Origin: Haliscomenobacter sp040401995
GTDB taxonomy: Bacteria > Bacteroidota > Bacteroidia > Chitinophagales > Saprospiraceae
NCBI GenBank assembly: GCA_040401995.1
Contig: JBBANM010000003.1
Location: forward strand, 1 to 64,000
Direction: 5' to 3'
DNA: 64,000 nucleotides
In this document: in pieces, positions 43,556 to 52,671 of the stretch
How positions within the stretch are numbered: the stretch's first letter is position 1
Layout: each line of letters begins with the position of its first letter
Notes under the pieces: model-generated
Told to the model about the DNA's origin: nothing
The model's input: the letters and a program-made list of their open reading frames with translations, nothing else
Databases searched by the model: none
Made by a program: the position numbers and the translations under genes

Positions 43556-43915
43556 TTATAAGTTAGTGCGACGCAACCCCATTAGAGTCCATAATGCCAA
43601 TCCTATCTCTAAAGCTGCAAAAAGGTAAAAAGTTACTGGCCCCATTTGAAGCAAAGCAAAAACCACCAATATCGAGCAAAACAAAAAACGCTCCCAGACA
43701 CTGATCTTAATCAAGGGAAGAAATTCATGTTTTGCCATTACGTAGTAAAAACTAGAAAAGACTAAAACCAAAGCACCCAAAACTCTAATCCAGATTTCTG
43801 AAGTACTTTCAATCCCAAATAGGCCTAAAACAATGTTGGGAGTTAATAAAAAACCCAATCCCATCCCAATCATGTAAACCATTTGGGCATAGATGGATGT
43901 CACTACATTTTTCAT
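43556..43915 (-). CDS. Four-helix membrane protein of unknown function
   Basis: 119 residues from the ATG at 43915 (an upstream in-frame start at 43960 adds a short basic leader and is less likely). Four hydrophobic segments: YAQMVYMIGMGLGFLL, VLGALVLVFSSFYYV, FLFCSILVVFALLQM and FYLFAALEIGLALWTL. It resembles small DoxX/DUF4345-like membrane proteins by layout only. No function assigned. Flanked by two similar terminators. Confidence 0.7.
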   Translation of the reverse strand: MKNVVTSIYAQMVYMIGMGLGFLLTPNIVLGLFGIESTSEIWIRVLGALVLVFSSFYYVMAKHEFLPLIKISVWERFLFCSILVVFALLQMGPVTFYLFAALEIGLALWTLMGLRRTNL

Positions 43916-44108
43916 GTTAGCAATTTTATTTTTTTGTAATAAGGTTAAAGGTTTGAACAATATACAAAAAATGACTTGGAAATAGCATTACGCTTAAATT
44001 AGAATCCTAATTAATGTTTTACGAATATAGTTTTTCCATAATAAAATGTAGCAACAAAAATCGATTGGTAATGGGAGTATAATAACTTGTCATTTTTTTG
44101 AATGAAAA

Positions 44109-44142
44109 AACCTTCCAGATGCAAGACCTGGAAGGTTTTTTC
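44109..44142. terminator. Rho-independent terminator downstream of kbl
   Basis: AACCTTCCAG and CTGGAAGGTT form a perfect 10-bp stem with A and T tracts on both sides. It ends the tdh-kbl transcript on the minus strand. Confidence 0.88.
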
Positions 44143-44196
44143 TCTCAAAAAACAAAATTTCAAGAAGTATGACGCGAGCGGATTTAAATCCAATAA

Positions 44197-45381
44197 TTAA
44201 ATCACCCCCAATTCCTTTCCTACCTTTGTAAACGCGGCCACCGCTTGCTCCAGGTGCGCTTGCTCGTGCGCGGCCGAGAGCTGTACGCGTATCCGTGCCT
44301 TGCCCTGAGGTACCACTGGAAAAAAGAAACCGATCACGTAAATCCCTTCTTCCAATAAACGTGCAGCAAAAGTCTGCGCCAATTTTGCATCATACAACAT
44401 GATCGGCACAATGGGGTGCTCGCCCGGGATGATGTCAAAACCCGCAGCCGTCATGGCTTTCCGGAAATATTGGGTATTCGCTTCGAGTTTATCGCGCAAA
44501 GTGGTTGAAGCGGAAAGAATTTCCAGCACCTTTAACGAAGCGCCGACAATCGATGGTGCAACGGTATTCGAAAACAAATAGGGCCGTGAGCGCTGACGTA
44601 AAATGTCCACAATTTCTTTTTTGGCTGCCGTAAATCCGCCCGATGCACCGCCCATCGCCTTACCCAGCGTACCGGTGATGATGTCAACCCGCCCCATCAC
44701 GTTGTGGTATTCGTGGGTACCGCGACCGGTTTTCCCCAAAAAGCCAGTGGTATGACACTCATCGATCATCACCAGAGCATTGTATTGCTCGGCCAGATCA
44801 CAGATTTTGTCCAACTGGGCAATGGTGCCGTCCATCGAAAATGCACCATCGGTGGAGATCAGTTTGCGGCGAGCGGTGCCGGCCTCTTGCAATTTGGCTT
44901 CTAAATCGGCCATGTCGTTGTGTTTGTAGCGAAAACGGGCCGCCTTACACAAACGAATACCGTCGATGATCGAGGCATGGTTGAGCTCATCGGAGATAAT
45001 GGCGTCTTCGGCGCCCAACAAGGGCTCGAACAGTCCGCCATTGGCATCAAAAGCTGCTGCATACAGAATGGTGTCTTCCATCCCCAAAAACTGCGAAATG
45101 CCCGCTTCTAGTTCTTTGTGAATGTCTTGCGTGCCACAAATAAAACGCACCGAAGACATGCCAAAACCATGGGTATCAATGGCTTCCTTCGCGGCTTCGA
45201 CCACTGCTGGATCGGCGGACAGCCCCAGGTAGTTGTTGGCACAAAAATTCAAGACTTCTTTACCGGTATTGAGGCCAATTTCCGCGCCTTGTGGGGTAAC
45301 GATGATCCGCTCTTCCTTATACAAACCGGCTTCGCGAATTTCCTGAATTTCTTGAGCCAAAGAGGATTTTACTGAGTACAT
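44197..45381 (-). CDS. kbl: Glycine C-acetyltransferase (2-amino-3-ketobutyrate CoA ligase)
   Basis: 394 residues, cytoplasmic PLP enzyme of the alpha-oxoamine synthase family. It converts 2-amino-3-ketobutyrate and CoA to glycine and acetyl-CoA. Motifs: NNYLGLSADP (about 49-58), DELNHASIIDG, VMIDECHTTGFLG (Asp207) and the PLP Lys241 in TGTLGKAMGG. The neighbouring tdh gene makes its substrate, which separates it from the otherwise similar BioF and serine palmitoyltransferase. The 32-bp gap to tdh indicates one operon. Confidence 0.95.
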   Translation of the reverse strand: MYSVKSSLAQEIQEIREAGLYKEERIIVTPQGAEIGLNTGKEVLNFCANNYLGLSADPAVVEAAKEAIDTHGFGMSSVRFICGTQDIHKELEAGISQFLGMEDTILYAAAFDANGGLFEPLLGAEDAIISDELNHASIIDGIRLCKAARFRYKHNDMADLEAKLQEAGTARRKLISTDGAFSMDGTIAQLDKICDLAEQYNALVMIDECHTTGFLGKTGRGTHEYHNVMGRVDIITGTLGKAMGGASGGFTAAKKEIVDILRQRSRPYLFSNTVAPSIVGASLKVLEILSASTTLRDKLEANTQYFRKAMTAAGFDIIPGEHPIVPIMLYDAKLAQTFAARLLEEGIYVIGFFFPVVPQGKARIRVQLSAAHEQAHLEQAVAAFTKVGKELGVI

Positions 45382-45413
45382 ATGTTTTTTGTTTTTTTAG
45401 CTTAAAAAATGGA

Positions 45414-46364
45414 TCAAACCGCCGCCAATTTGATTTGCAAATGCTGGATCATATCCGTTGTCATTGCTGCCAGATCATACTGCGGGCGCCAACCCCAGTC
45501 CCGACGAGCAACGGCGTCGTCAATGCTGCGCGGCCAACTTTCGGCGATTTTTTGACGAAAATCGGGCGCGTAACTCACCTTGAAATCTGGTAGATGGCTT
45601 TGAATGGCGCTCGCCACCTCGGCTGGAGTAAACGAAACGCCAGCCAGATTGTAACTGGTACGCACCGTAAGTTTGTCCGCATCGGCGTGCATCAAATCCA
45701 ACATGCCTCGAATGGCGTCATCCATGTACAACATCGGCAAACGGGTTTCGGGCGCTAAAAAACAGGAATAGGCCTCCCCTTGCACCGCCCGGTGAAAAAT
45801 CTCCACCGCATAATCAGTGGTACCGCCGCCTGGCAGCGATTGATAGCCAATGATCCCCGGAAAACGCACCGAGCGCACATCGACGCCGTATTTTTCAAAA
45901 TAGTATTGACACCAGTTTTCACCCGCTGCTTTGCTGATGCCATAAACAGTGGCTGGCTCGGTGACCGTTTCTTGCGGGGTAAGGTCTTTGGGCGTATTGG
46001 CGCCAAAAACCGCGATTGTACTAGGGTAAAACACCCGCAAACCATGGTTTTTTGCCGCTTCCAACACATTAAATAAACTGCCGATGTTGACTTCCCAGGC
46101 CCATTTGGGATTTTGCTCGCCGCGGGCGGATAAAATGGCGGCTAAATGGTAAATCTGCGTGACTTGATACTGTTGTATGAGTTCCGACATGCGCTTTGCA
46201 TCGAGTACATCAAGGATCTCAAAAGGACCGCGCTCTTCGGTCACCACGCCGTTGATGTCGGTGGTAATGACCGCATCCCGGCCATGCAGTTGACGCAATG
46301 CTTCCGCCAATACCACGCCGATCTGGCCGTTGGCGCCGGTGATTAAAATGGTTTCTTTGGTCAT
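45414..46364 (-). CDS. tdh: L-threonine 3-dehydrogenase, short-chain (epimerase-like) type
   Basis: 316 residues. Rossmann motif TGANGQIG (9-16), Tyr141 and Lys145 in YGISKAAGE and Ser115 in YPSTIAVFG. The sequence pattern (LSARGEQNPKWAWEVNIGSL, RFPGIIGYQSLPGGGTTDYA) fits the SDR-type threonine dehydrogenases of Bacteroidota rather than zinc-dependent Tdh. It oxidises threonine to 2-amino-3-ketobutyrate with NAD, feeding kbl directly. First gene of the two-gene threonine-to-glycine operon. Confidence 0.93.
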   Translation of the reverse strand: MTKETILITGANGQIGVVLAEALRQLHGRDAVITTDINGVVTEERGPFEILDVLDAKRMSELIQQYQVTQIYHLAAILSARGEQNPKWAWEVNIGSLFNVLEAAKNHGLRVFYPSTIAVFGANTPKDLTPQETVTEPATVYGISKAAGENWCQYYFEKYGVDVRSVRFPGIIGYQSLPGGGTTDYAVEIFHRAVQGEAYSCFLAPETRLPMLYMDDAIRGMLDLMHADADKLTVRTSYNLAGVSFTPAEVASAIQSHLPDFKVSYAPDFRQKIAESWPRSIDDAVARRDWGWRPQYDLAAMTTDMIQHLQIKLAAV

Positions 46365-46514
46365 CTGGTTAGTGCAATAAATGAATGACTGATGGTCTGG
46401 GAGGCAAAAAGAGGAAAAACCTAATTTCTGATCTCCTTCAGCTCCATCGCCGTCAGTCGAATTGAACGCAATTTAGAAAAATGTAGGGATTATTGCGCGG
46501 AGATCTATTTCATT

Positions 46515-46970
46515 TCAGCGACCAGGCCAGAGCGGCACCTCATCCAGCATTTCGTAAGATTGTTTGTCGGGGTGGATGGCGCAAATTACCGTATCCAACC
46601 CATTGGTCATCAACAGATAAGGCACCTGTAAAGGAAGATTGTACATGGCTAATTGATGAAACACCTCGGGATTGACCGCAACGTTGGGGGCTTTGCATTC
46701 TACCAACAGGAAAACGTTCATTTGATCATCGAAAACCACAACATCACAGCGGCGTAGTAGACCGTTGATTTTGATGCCCATTTCCACCCGAATGCGGTTG
46801 ACGTTGTAGTTTTTTTCCGTCAATAAATACTGCAAAAAAAGCTGACGCACCCACTCTTCTGGTTGGAGCGTCAGCCATTTTTTGCGAATGGGATCAAAGA
46901 CAAGGCGTTTGTCTTGCTCCATTTTTATTTGTACCCGATCCTGAAAACGGGTTAGATCTAAGTCGAGCAT
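46515..46970 (-). CDS. HsdR N-terminal (HSDR_N) nuclease-fold protein, stand-alone
   Basis: 151 residues. It matches the N-terminal nuclease domain of type I restriction HsdR subunits: Asp76 in RRCDVVVFD and Glu91-Cys-Lys93 in LLVECKAP form the D...ExK catalytic core of PD-(D/E)XK nucleases. There is no helicase domain and no modification or specificity gene nearby, so it is not a restriction system. Stand-alone copies are conserved in Bacteroidota next to housekeeping genes and are presumed to act in DNA or RNA metabolism. It starts at the base right after the Omp28-like stop codon, so it is in the tilS operon. Confidence 0.88.
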   Translation of the reverse strand: MLDLDLTRFQDRVQIKMEQDKRLVFDPIRKKWLTLQPEEWVRQLFLQYLLTEKNYNVNRIRVEMGIKINGLLRRCDVVVFDDQMNVFLLVECKAPNVAVNPEVFHQLAMYNLPLQVPYLLMTNGLDTVICAIHPDKQSYEMLDEVPLWPGR

Positions 46971-48029
46971 TTAAGGAACTAGAAGATTTTTTACCGCAAA
47001 TTGCCCATCAACCATTACCCGTACGATGTAAAAACCGCTGGTTGTTAAATCGCCGCGCTGCAAACTCCATTGGTAGCTTCCTGCTGCCAATGCGCCGCGG
47101 TGTAAGGTGCGCACTTGTTGGCCAAATAGGTTAAAAATCGCCACTTCCACTTGTTTCCCCGCAGTAGGCAATTCGGCTTTTACCCAGGTTTGATCACTCA
47201 AAATATTGGGCGCCACACTAAAACCAGCAGCCAATTGCGGATCTTCTACCGCCGTAGTAGTTTCTACGGTTTCCAGGGTATTGACATTGACCAATTCGTA
47301 TTTGCTGCCAATTTTGCGCCAAATAACGGCGGCGATGGTGATGTTCTCCGGTTTGAACATTGGGGATAGAATGTATTTTAATTCCCCTGTCGCATTGGTA
47401 CTTATAGTCAATGTCTTACCAGCAAAAGCAATCTGAGAACCAAAAGTAGAAGGCGTCAATGAAGTGCGCAATACATTCTTGTGTACTGCCGTGGGCGAGC
47501 GACTTTCTTGCTCTTCTATCACTTGTTTTTCAATCAAGTAAAACGCTAAATACAAATCAGCATTGACTGTCTGGAAATATTCTACTTTGCTTGATAAGGT
47601 AATTTCGCGGGTTCCAGGTTTGAACACCGCCCGCATGGCAGTTTGGGCGATGGGTACGGTTTTAGCGACATTGTCTACCTCGGTTTTGATGGTGGATTCA
47701 TCGGCTGCACTACCCTGACCATACAGCTTGGCATTGACGTAAAACCAAGGCTGACTAAAGGTTGTTTCGAAATTGGCCAAAATTTCCGTCGAAGTAGGAG
47801 AATACAATCTACTCGATGTGCTGCGGTGCATAGACACCACCAGGGCATTTTTAGAATTCACCGTTAGCAGGCGCTCATAGGCATCCCAAGAAGCGGTGCC
47901 ACAAATAGGACACCAAGTAGCCGACAGTTTGGTCACAATGCTGCGCTGGGTTTTGGGAACCGTAAGCTCCTGCGCGCTCAGCCATGCGAAGGCGCAAACT
48001 CCCAATAAAGTAAACATCCATTTTTTCAT
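46971..48029 (-). CDS. Omp28-like thioredoxin-fold surface protein with T9SS sorting domain
   Basis: 352 residues. Signal peptide (TLLGVCAFAWLSA), then a thioredoxin-like segment ATWCPICGTASWDAY with the Cys40-Pro-Ile-Cys43 pair, a beta-rich body resembling Omp28, and a C-terminal T9SS sorting domain ending FYIVRVMVDGQFAVKNLLVP. Probably displayed on the cell surface and redox-active or disulfide-stabilised. Its start overlaps the tilS stop by 4 bp (ATGA), so translation is coupled, an odd partnership of an exported protein with a tRNA-modification enzyme. Confidence 0.85.
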   Translation of the reverse strand: MKKWMFTLLGVCAFAWLSAQELTVPKTQRSIVTKLSATWCPICGTASWDAYERLLTVNSKNALVVSMHRSTSSRLYSPTSTEILANFETTFSQPWFYVNAKLYGQGSAADESTIKTEVDNVAKTVPIAQTAMRAVFKPGTREITLSSKVEYFQTVNADLYLAFYLIEKQVIEEQESRSPTAVHKNVLRTSLTPSTFGSQIAFAGKTLTISTNATGELKYILSPMFKPENITIAAVIWRKIGSKYELVNVNTLETVETTTAVEDPQLAAGFSVAPNILSDQTWVKAELPTAGKQVEVAIFNLFGQQVRTLHRGALAAGSYQWSLQRGDLTTSGFYIVRVMVDGQFAVKNLLVP

Positions 48030-49402
48030 GTCTTCGGGTTTTGAATATATGTAATTGAAATTTCTACCGTTGCTGTGGTTGAAGCCTGTACTTTAAAGCG
48101 TTCATCAAGTCTAAAACCTACTACCCAAATGATGCGTCCATCAGCATTGACCAGCAACCACAAGCTTTTTTTGGTGAAACGGTCAATTTTTTGGTCGCTC
48201 AAAAAATTCTGTAACTTGCGCCGCCGACCGCCCATGCCCAGCGGACAAAACACGTCGCCGGCCCGCCAATGCCGCAACTCGAGCGGAAAACGCAACTCAG
48301 CAGCGTCGATCCACGCGGTATTGACGTCGACTGAATAGGTTGTTGGCGGTTCCTGATGGTGTACGAGGATAAAAAGACCTGATGGAAGAGCGACTTCAAA
48401 TTGATCGGCGGGAATCCAGATCGAGGCATCATTCGCTTCCCGCTTTTTTTCGATCACTAAAGTTACACGATCTAGCAACATCTGGTATTCTTCGGAATAG
48501 AAAAATTTTCCGGGTTGGCCATTTTTTATTGCTTGCAACAGGTTTCCAATCTGATCGGAAGTAAAATTAAAGGGTTGTAACAAGCGGTGCAGCAGGTTAC
48601 TCGCCGCCGGATGGTTTTTGAGGACTTCCACGGCAAAAAAATAAACACCTTGGCGCTCCGTCCAGTATTTTTCCCGTACCCGTTGTACTTCCTGTTCAAA
48701 AAAAAGGGCAATTTCCTGCAAAAACGGCAAATTTTTGCTGACCGAATTTTCCAAATGGGGGTTGATGATTTTCAAGGTAGGCACCACCTGCTGGCGAATG
48801 CGGTTGCGGGCATAGTACACCTCAGCATTGGAGCGATCTTCGCGGTGCTCCAGTTCTTCTTGCAAATAATATTGCTCCAGCTCCTCGCGCGTGAAGCCCA
48901 GCAAAGGTCGGATCACCCTACCGTTCACCGCCGGGATGCCCAACAAACCCGCCAACCCCGTGCCTTTGGTGAATTTGTAGAGGATGGTTTCTACATTGTC
49001 GTTGGCATGATGGGCGGTAACAATCCAATCCAATCCCTCCCTTACTCGCAGGTTTTCCAGCCATTCGTAGCGCAGCCAGCGCGCCGCCGCCTGGATGGAT
49101 ATTTTTTTGGTTTCGGCAAATTCAGCGGTTTCAAAGCGGGTGCTAAAAAAAGGCGCCTCGTACCTTGCCGCCAATTGCTGAACAAAAACTTCATCCGCAT
49201 CCGCTTCAGCGCCGCGCAACTGAAAATTGCAATGGGCAATGGTGATGGAAAAACCGGCGCAAAAAAACAAATCCGCCAATACCGTAGAATCCTTACCGCC
49301 GCTCACGGCCAGCAGAAAATGCTGTTCCTCCTGCACGCCCGGGAGCTGGAGCAGGGCGGCGCGAAAGTTTTTCAGCAGGATGCGGGAATTGGCGTTGGTC
49401 AA
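48026..49402 (-). CDS. tilS: tRNA(Ile)-lysidine synthase
   Basis: About 458 residues. The N-type ATP pyrophosphatase motif SGGKDS and the following HCNFQLRG and ARWLRYEWL segments identify TilS, which converts C34 of the AUA-reading tRNA-Ile to lysidine; essential in most bacteria. The C-terminal TilS domain (about residues 300-450, LRHWRAGDVFCPLGMGGRRR) is present. No ATG lies upstream in frame: candidates are TTG at 49402 and at 49462. The upstream one falls inside a strong terminator hairpin (49448-49486), so 49402 is preferred. Second gene after aspartokinase on the strand. Confidence 0.9.
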   Translation of the reverse strand: MTNANSRILLKNFRAALLQLPGVQEEQHFLLAVSGGKDSTVLADLFFCAGFSITIAHCNFQLRGAEADADEVFVQQLAARYEAPFFSTRFETAEFAETKKISIQAAARWLRYEWLENLRVREGLDWIVTAHHANDNVETILYKFTKGTGLAGLLGIPAVNGRVIRPLLGFTREELEQYYLQEELEHREDRSNAEVYYARNRIRQQVVPTLKIINPHLENSVSKNLPFLQEIALFFEQEVQRVREKYWTERQGVYFFAVEVLKNHPAASNLLHRLLQPFNFTSDQIGNLLQAIKNGQPGKFFYSEEYQMLLDRVTLVIEKKREANDASIWIPADQFEVALPSGLFILVHHQEPPTTYSVDVNTAWIDAAELRFPLELRHWRAGDVFCPLGMGGRRRKLQNFLSDQKIDRFTKKSLWLLVNADGRIIWVVGFRLDERFKVQASTTATVEISITYIQNPKT

Positions 49403-49440
49403 GGTGGTTTGAGTACAAAAGTGATGAAATGTTATTCTCA

Positions 49441-49486
49441 AAGAAAATCCCAAGTTTGGCAAATTGTTCTTGCCAAACTTGGGATA
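49441..49486 (-). terminator. Rho-independent terminator of the aspartokinase gene
   Basis: ATCCCAAGTTTGGCAA and TTGCCAAACTTGGGAT form a perfect 16-bp stem with a 7-base loop; on the minus strand a T-rich run (TTTTCTTT) follows. It lies between aspartokinase and tilS. Confidence 0.85.
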
Positions 49487-49522
49487 CTAAGATAGTACTT
49501 ATCATTGAAAAATGACGCTCTC

Positions 49523-50794
49523 CTACCCTTCCACCACCAACTGCGCAGTTTCCCCACTCACTTGGTTCAAACGTACCTTTTTGCCTTGCAGCATTTTTTC
49601 CACAAAAGCCGCATCGCCGTGGCGAATAGTCAATAATTCCAATCCCCGCTCAGCTATTACTTCAAAATGATGCGCGGTTGCTTCCAGGAAGCGATTTACC
49701 TTATCATTTTGATCGTTGACCACCATAAAGAAGGTCATCGCTGTGTTTTGAATCAAATTGACTTGCAGCCGCGTTTCCGCCACCAGTTTGAACAACTCGC
49801 TGAGGTGGATTTCCGAAACAAAGGAAAAATCTTGGGTGGCGATTTGCAAAAACGCCTGGTTTTTTTCCATCATCACCATCGCCGGGTAAGTGGCATCCAC
49901 ATCGTGCGCAATGTAGGTACCGGGCGCAGAGGGATCCAAAAACGACTTCACGTACAAGGGAATATTTTTGCGCTCCAGCGGCCCAGTAGTCTTCAGGTGG
50001 ATAACCTTGGCACCATAATAAGTCATTTCAATCGCCTCGCGGAAGGAGAGCCGGTCCAATTTTTCAGCATGGTCAAAAAAACGCGGGTCGGCACTGAGCA
50101 CTCCGGCGGCGTCTTTCCAGATGGTCATGTCTTTGGCATCTAAACAAAAGGAGAAAATCGCCGCAGAATAGTCGGAGCCATCGCGACCGAGGGTGGTAGT
50201 AAAATTTTCCTGGGTACTGCCAATAAAACCTTGAGTAATCACAAAACCCGGTTTATTGAACAGCGGCAAAGCTATTTTTTTGGCCAGGTTCTCGGTTTCT
50301 GTCCATTGCACCCAGCTTTCGCGGTACAACTCGTTGGTGCGAATCACGTCGCGCGCGTCGAGCCATTGGGTGGGCAAGCCGATCTTGTTGAGGTAAGCTT
50401 GAACTATTTTGGAAGAAACCAGTTCCCCTATGGATACGATTTGATCGTACATGTAATCGTAATTGGGATGCGGCGCTTCATCGAGCACCCATTCTACCTC
50501 TACAAAAGCATCGTTAACCGAGGCAAATACTTCGTCGTTCGGATCAAACAAGGCGCTACACAGCTCAAAATGCGCATTTTGAACTTCCTCAAGCAAGGCT
50601 AAGGCTTCCCCGGTTTGTTGAGCATGGGCTTCCACTACCTTTTCTAAGGCGTTGGTAGTTTTCCCCATGGCCGACACCACTATCAACAACGACTCCTGGG
50701 CATAGGCGCCCAAGATTTTGGCCACATTCTTAATATTGTCGGGGTCTTTTAACGACGCCCCGCCGAATTTGAATACTCTGATATTTGGATTCAT
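49523..50794 (-). CDS. lysC: Aspartokinase, monofunctional
   Basis: 423 residues catalysing the first step of the aspartate pathway (lysine, threonine, methionine, diaminopimelate): aspartate plus ATP to aspartyl phosphate. Motifs: VFKFGGASL (7-15), TLGRDGSDYSAA and the C-terminal ACT domains (about 290-423). The pattern KDMTIWKDAAGVLSADPRFF is characteristic of aspartokinase, and the single-domain length (no homoserine dehydrogenase) fits LysC. Cytoplasmic, likely feedback-regulated by lysine or threonine through the ACT domains. Confidence 0.92.
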   Translation of the reverse strand: MNPNIRVFKFGGASLKDPDNIKNVAKILGAYAQESLLIVVSAMGKTTNALEKVVEAHAQQTGEALALLEEVQNAHFELCSALFDPNDEVFASVNDAFVEVEWVLDEAPHPNYDYMYDQIVSIGELVSSKIVQAYLNKIGLPTQWLDARDVIRTNELYRESWVQWTETENLAKKIALPLFNKPGFVITQGFIGSTQENFTTTLGRDGSDYSAAIFSFCLDAKDMTIWKDAAGVLSADPRFFDHAEKLDRLSFREAIEMTYYGAKVIHLKTTGPLERKNIPLYVKSFLDPSAPGTYIAHDVDATYPAMVMMEKNQAFLQIATQDFSFVSEIHLSELFKLVAETRLQVNLIQNTAMTFFMVVNDQNDKVNRFLEATAHHFEVIAERGLELLTIRHGDAAFVEKMLQGKKVRLNQVSGETAQLVVEG

Positions 50795-50968
50795 CGCTGC
50801 TAGCGGTTTTTTTTGTAATGCGCCGCAAAAGTAGGGTATTTTTCAATTATAGCTCTAATTTGTTGCCGCCTGAATAGCGTAACCACAACGCTGGAAATGA
50901 CAAGCGGTTCATTTTTTGATCGCTTGTCTGGACAGCAAATCCATTATTTTTCCAAAAAAATCTGAATC

Positions 50969-52630
50969 ATGTTACCATTGACCAAATTATTGCGAAGCGG
51001 AGCGTTATTGCTCCTCGTTTTTTTATTGGGCGCTTTTACCAATCATTTTTGGGATGACAAAATCACTGCCGATGATGTGCGCAGTGCCGCCAAAATTTTT
51101 GGACTGGAGCTGACCCAGTCGGAAATCGATACCCTTTTGCCCGGCTTGGAAGAAAACCGGCGCACCTACCTAGCTTACCACAAAATTTCGCCGGAGAATA
51201 CGGTAGCTCCGGCATTGGTATTCAACCCAATTTTGCCAGGTTTTCAAATTCCTAGCGGTGCTGGAAAAGTTGTTTTTAGTCCGACCCCAGCGGTTAAATT
51301 GCCCGCCAATAAAGACGAGTTGGCCTATTACTCGGTGCGTCAGTTGGCGGAGCTGATCCGTACCAAGCAGATCAGTTCATTGGAATTGACCCAGTTCTTT
51401 TTGGAGCGTTTGAAAAAATTCAGCCCTACCCTTTTGTGCGTGGTCAGCTTGACCGAAGAAACGGCGTTGGCGCAAGCAAAACAAGCCGATGCGGAAATCA
51501 AAGCGGGCAAATATCGGGGTATGTTGCACGGTATTCCTTACGGCGCCAAAGACTTATTGTCGGCCAAAAACTACAAAACCACCTGGGGTTCAGTAGCCTA
51601 CAAGGACCAAGTTATCAATGAAGACGCGGCGGTCATCCGCAAATTGGAAGAAGCGGGCGCAGTGCTTTGCGCCAAACTCACCCTGGGCGAATTAGCTTCT
51701 GGCGACGTATGGTTTGGTGGGATGACCCGCAATCCTTGGGACCCAACAATGGGTTCTAGCGGCTCTTCGGCGGGTTCGGCTTCTTCGGTTTCAGCGGGGT
51801 TATTGCCATTTGCCATTGGTACGGAGACATTGGGCTCGATTGTATCGCCATCCACTACATGCGGCACAACAGGTTTGCGCCCCACCTTTGGGCGCGTGAG
51901 TCGCACCGGCGCGATGGCACTGAGTTGGTCGATGGACAAAATTGGACCGATTTGTCGCCACGTAGAAGATTGCGCCATTGTGTTCAACGCCATTTACGGC
52001 CCTGATGGCAAAGATATGTCGGTGATCAAAGCGCCATTTAACTATGATGGCACTGCTGATTTGAAAAAAATCCGCATTGGTTATGACAAAAAGAGTTTTG
52101 AGCGTACCTACCCTTTCAAAGCCAATGACAGCATCGCGCTGGAAAAAATGCGCAGCATGGGCATTGAGTTGATTCCGATTGAGCTGCCCGGCATGCCTGA
52201 TTTAGGCATCATCCTTTCGGCGGAAGCCTCGGCGGCATTTGAGGAATTGACGCTGAGCAATCGCGATGATTTGTTGGTGCGCCAAGTACGCAATGGCTGG
52301 CCCAATATTTTCCGGCGGGCGCGGTTTATTCCGGCAGTAGAATACATCCAGGCCAACCGTCAACGCACCAAATTGATGCTCGACATGCAAAAGGTGTTTG
52401 AGAAAGTGGATGTTTATGTGCACCCATCATGGGGCAGTCCAAGTTTGCGAATTACCAACCATACCGGTCATCCGAGTGTGGTGTTGCCTACCGGCTTGCG
52501 CGAGGGCAAACCAACAAGTATTAGTTTCACGGGGCAGTTGTTTGAGGAAGGGAAGTTGCTCCGGGTAGCGAAAGCATTCCAGGATGGGACGGATTTTCAT
52601 AAAAAACATCCGGCGCCTTTTGCGCAATAA
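50969..52630 (+). CDS. Amidase-signature family enzyme, exported
   Basis: 553 residues. An N-terminal hydrophobic helix (ALLLLVFLLGAFT) points to export or anchoring. An N-terminal ~100-residue extension precedes the amidase-signature core: catalytic Lys in HGIPYGAKDLL, cis-Ser region GSSGSSAGSASSVSAG and nucleophile region GTETLGSIVSPST. The core resembles GatA and general amidases, but the export signal and lack of GatB/C neighbours argue for an envelope or extracellular amide hydrolase. Substrate unknown. Confidence 0.88.
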   Translation: MLPLTKLLRSGALLLLVFLLGAFTNHFWDDKITADDVRSAAKIFGLELTQSEIDTLLPGLEENRRTYLAYHKISPENTVAPALVFNPILPGFQIPSGAGKVVFSPTPAVKLPANKDELAYYSVRQLAELIRTKQISSLELTQFFLERLKKFSPTLLCVVSLTEETALAQAKQADAEIKAGKYRGMLHGIPYGAKDLLSAKNYKTTWGSVAYKDQVINEDAAVIRKLEEAGAVLCAKLTLGELASGDVWFGGMTRNPWDPTMGSSGSSAGSASSVSAGLLPFAIGTETLGSIVSPSTTCGTTGLRPTFGRVSRTGAMALSWSMDKIGPICRHVEDCAIVFNAIYGPDGKDMSVIKAPFNYDGTADLKKIRIGYDKKSFERTYPFKANDSIALEKMRSMGIELIPIELPGMPDLGIILSAEASAAFEELTLSNRDDLLVRQVRNGWPNIFRRARFIPAVEYIQANRQRTKLMLDMQKVFEKVDVYVHPSWGSPSLRITNHTGHPSVVLPTGLREGKPTSISFTGQLFEEGKLLRVAKAFQDGTDFHKKHPAPFAQ

Positions 52631-52671
52631 GCTTAAGACTTAGCGCTTAGGCTTACGACTCAACAAATTTT

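Noticed and set aside
46515..46970. Type I restriction system
   Set aside because: Only an HsdR N-terminal domain is present; there is no helicase, HsdM or HsdS nearby and the gene is embedded in the tilS operon.
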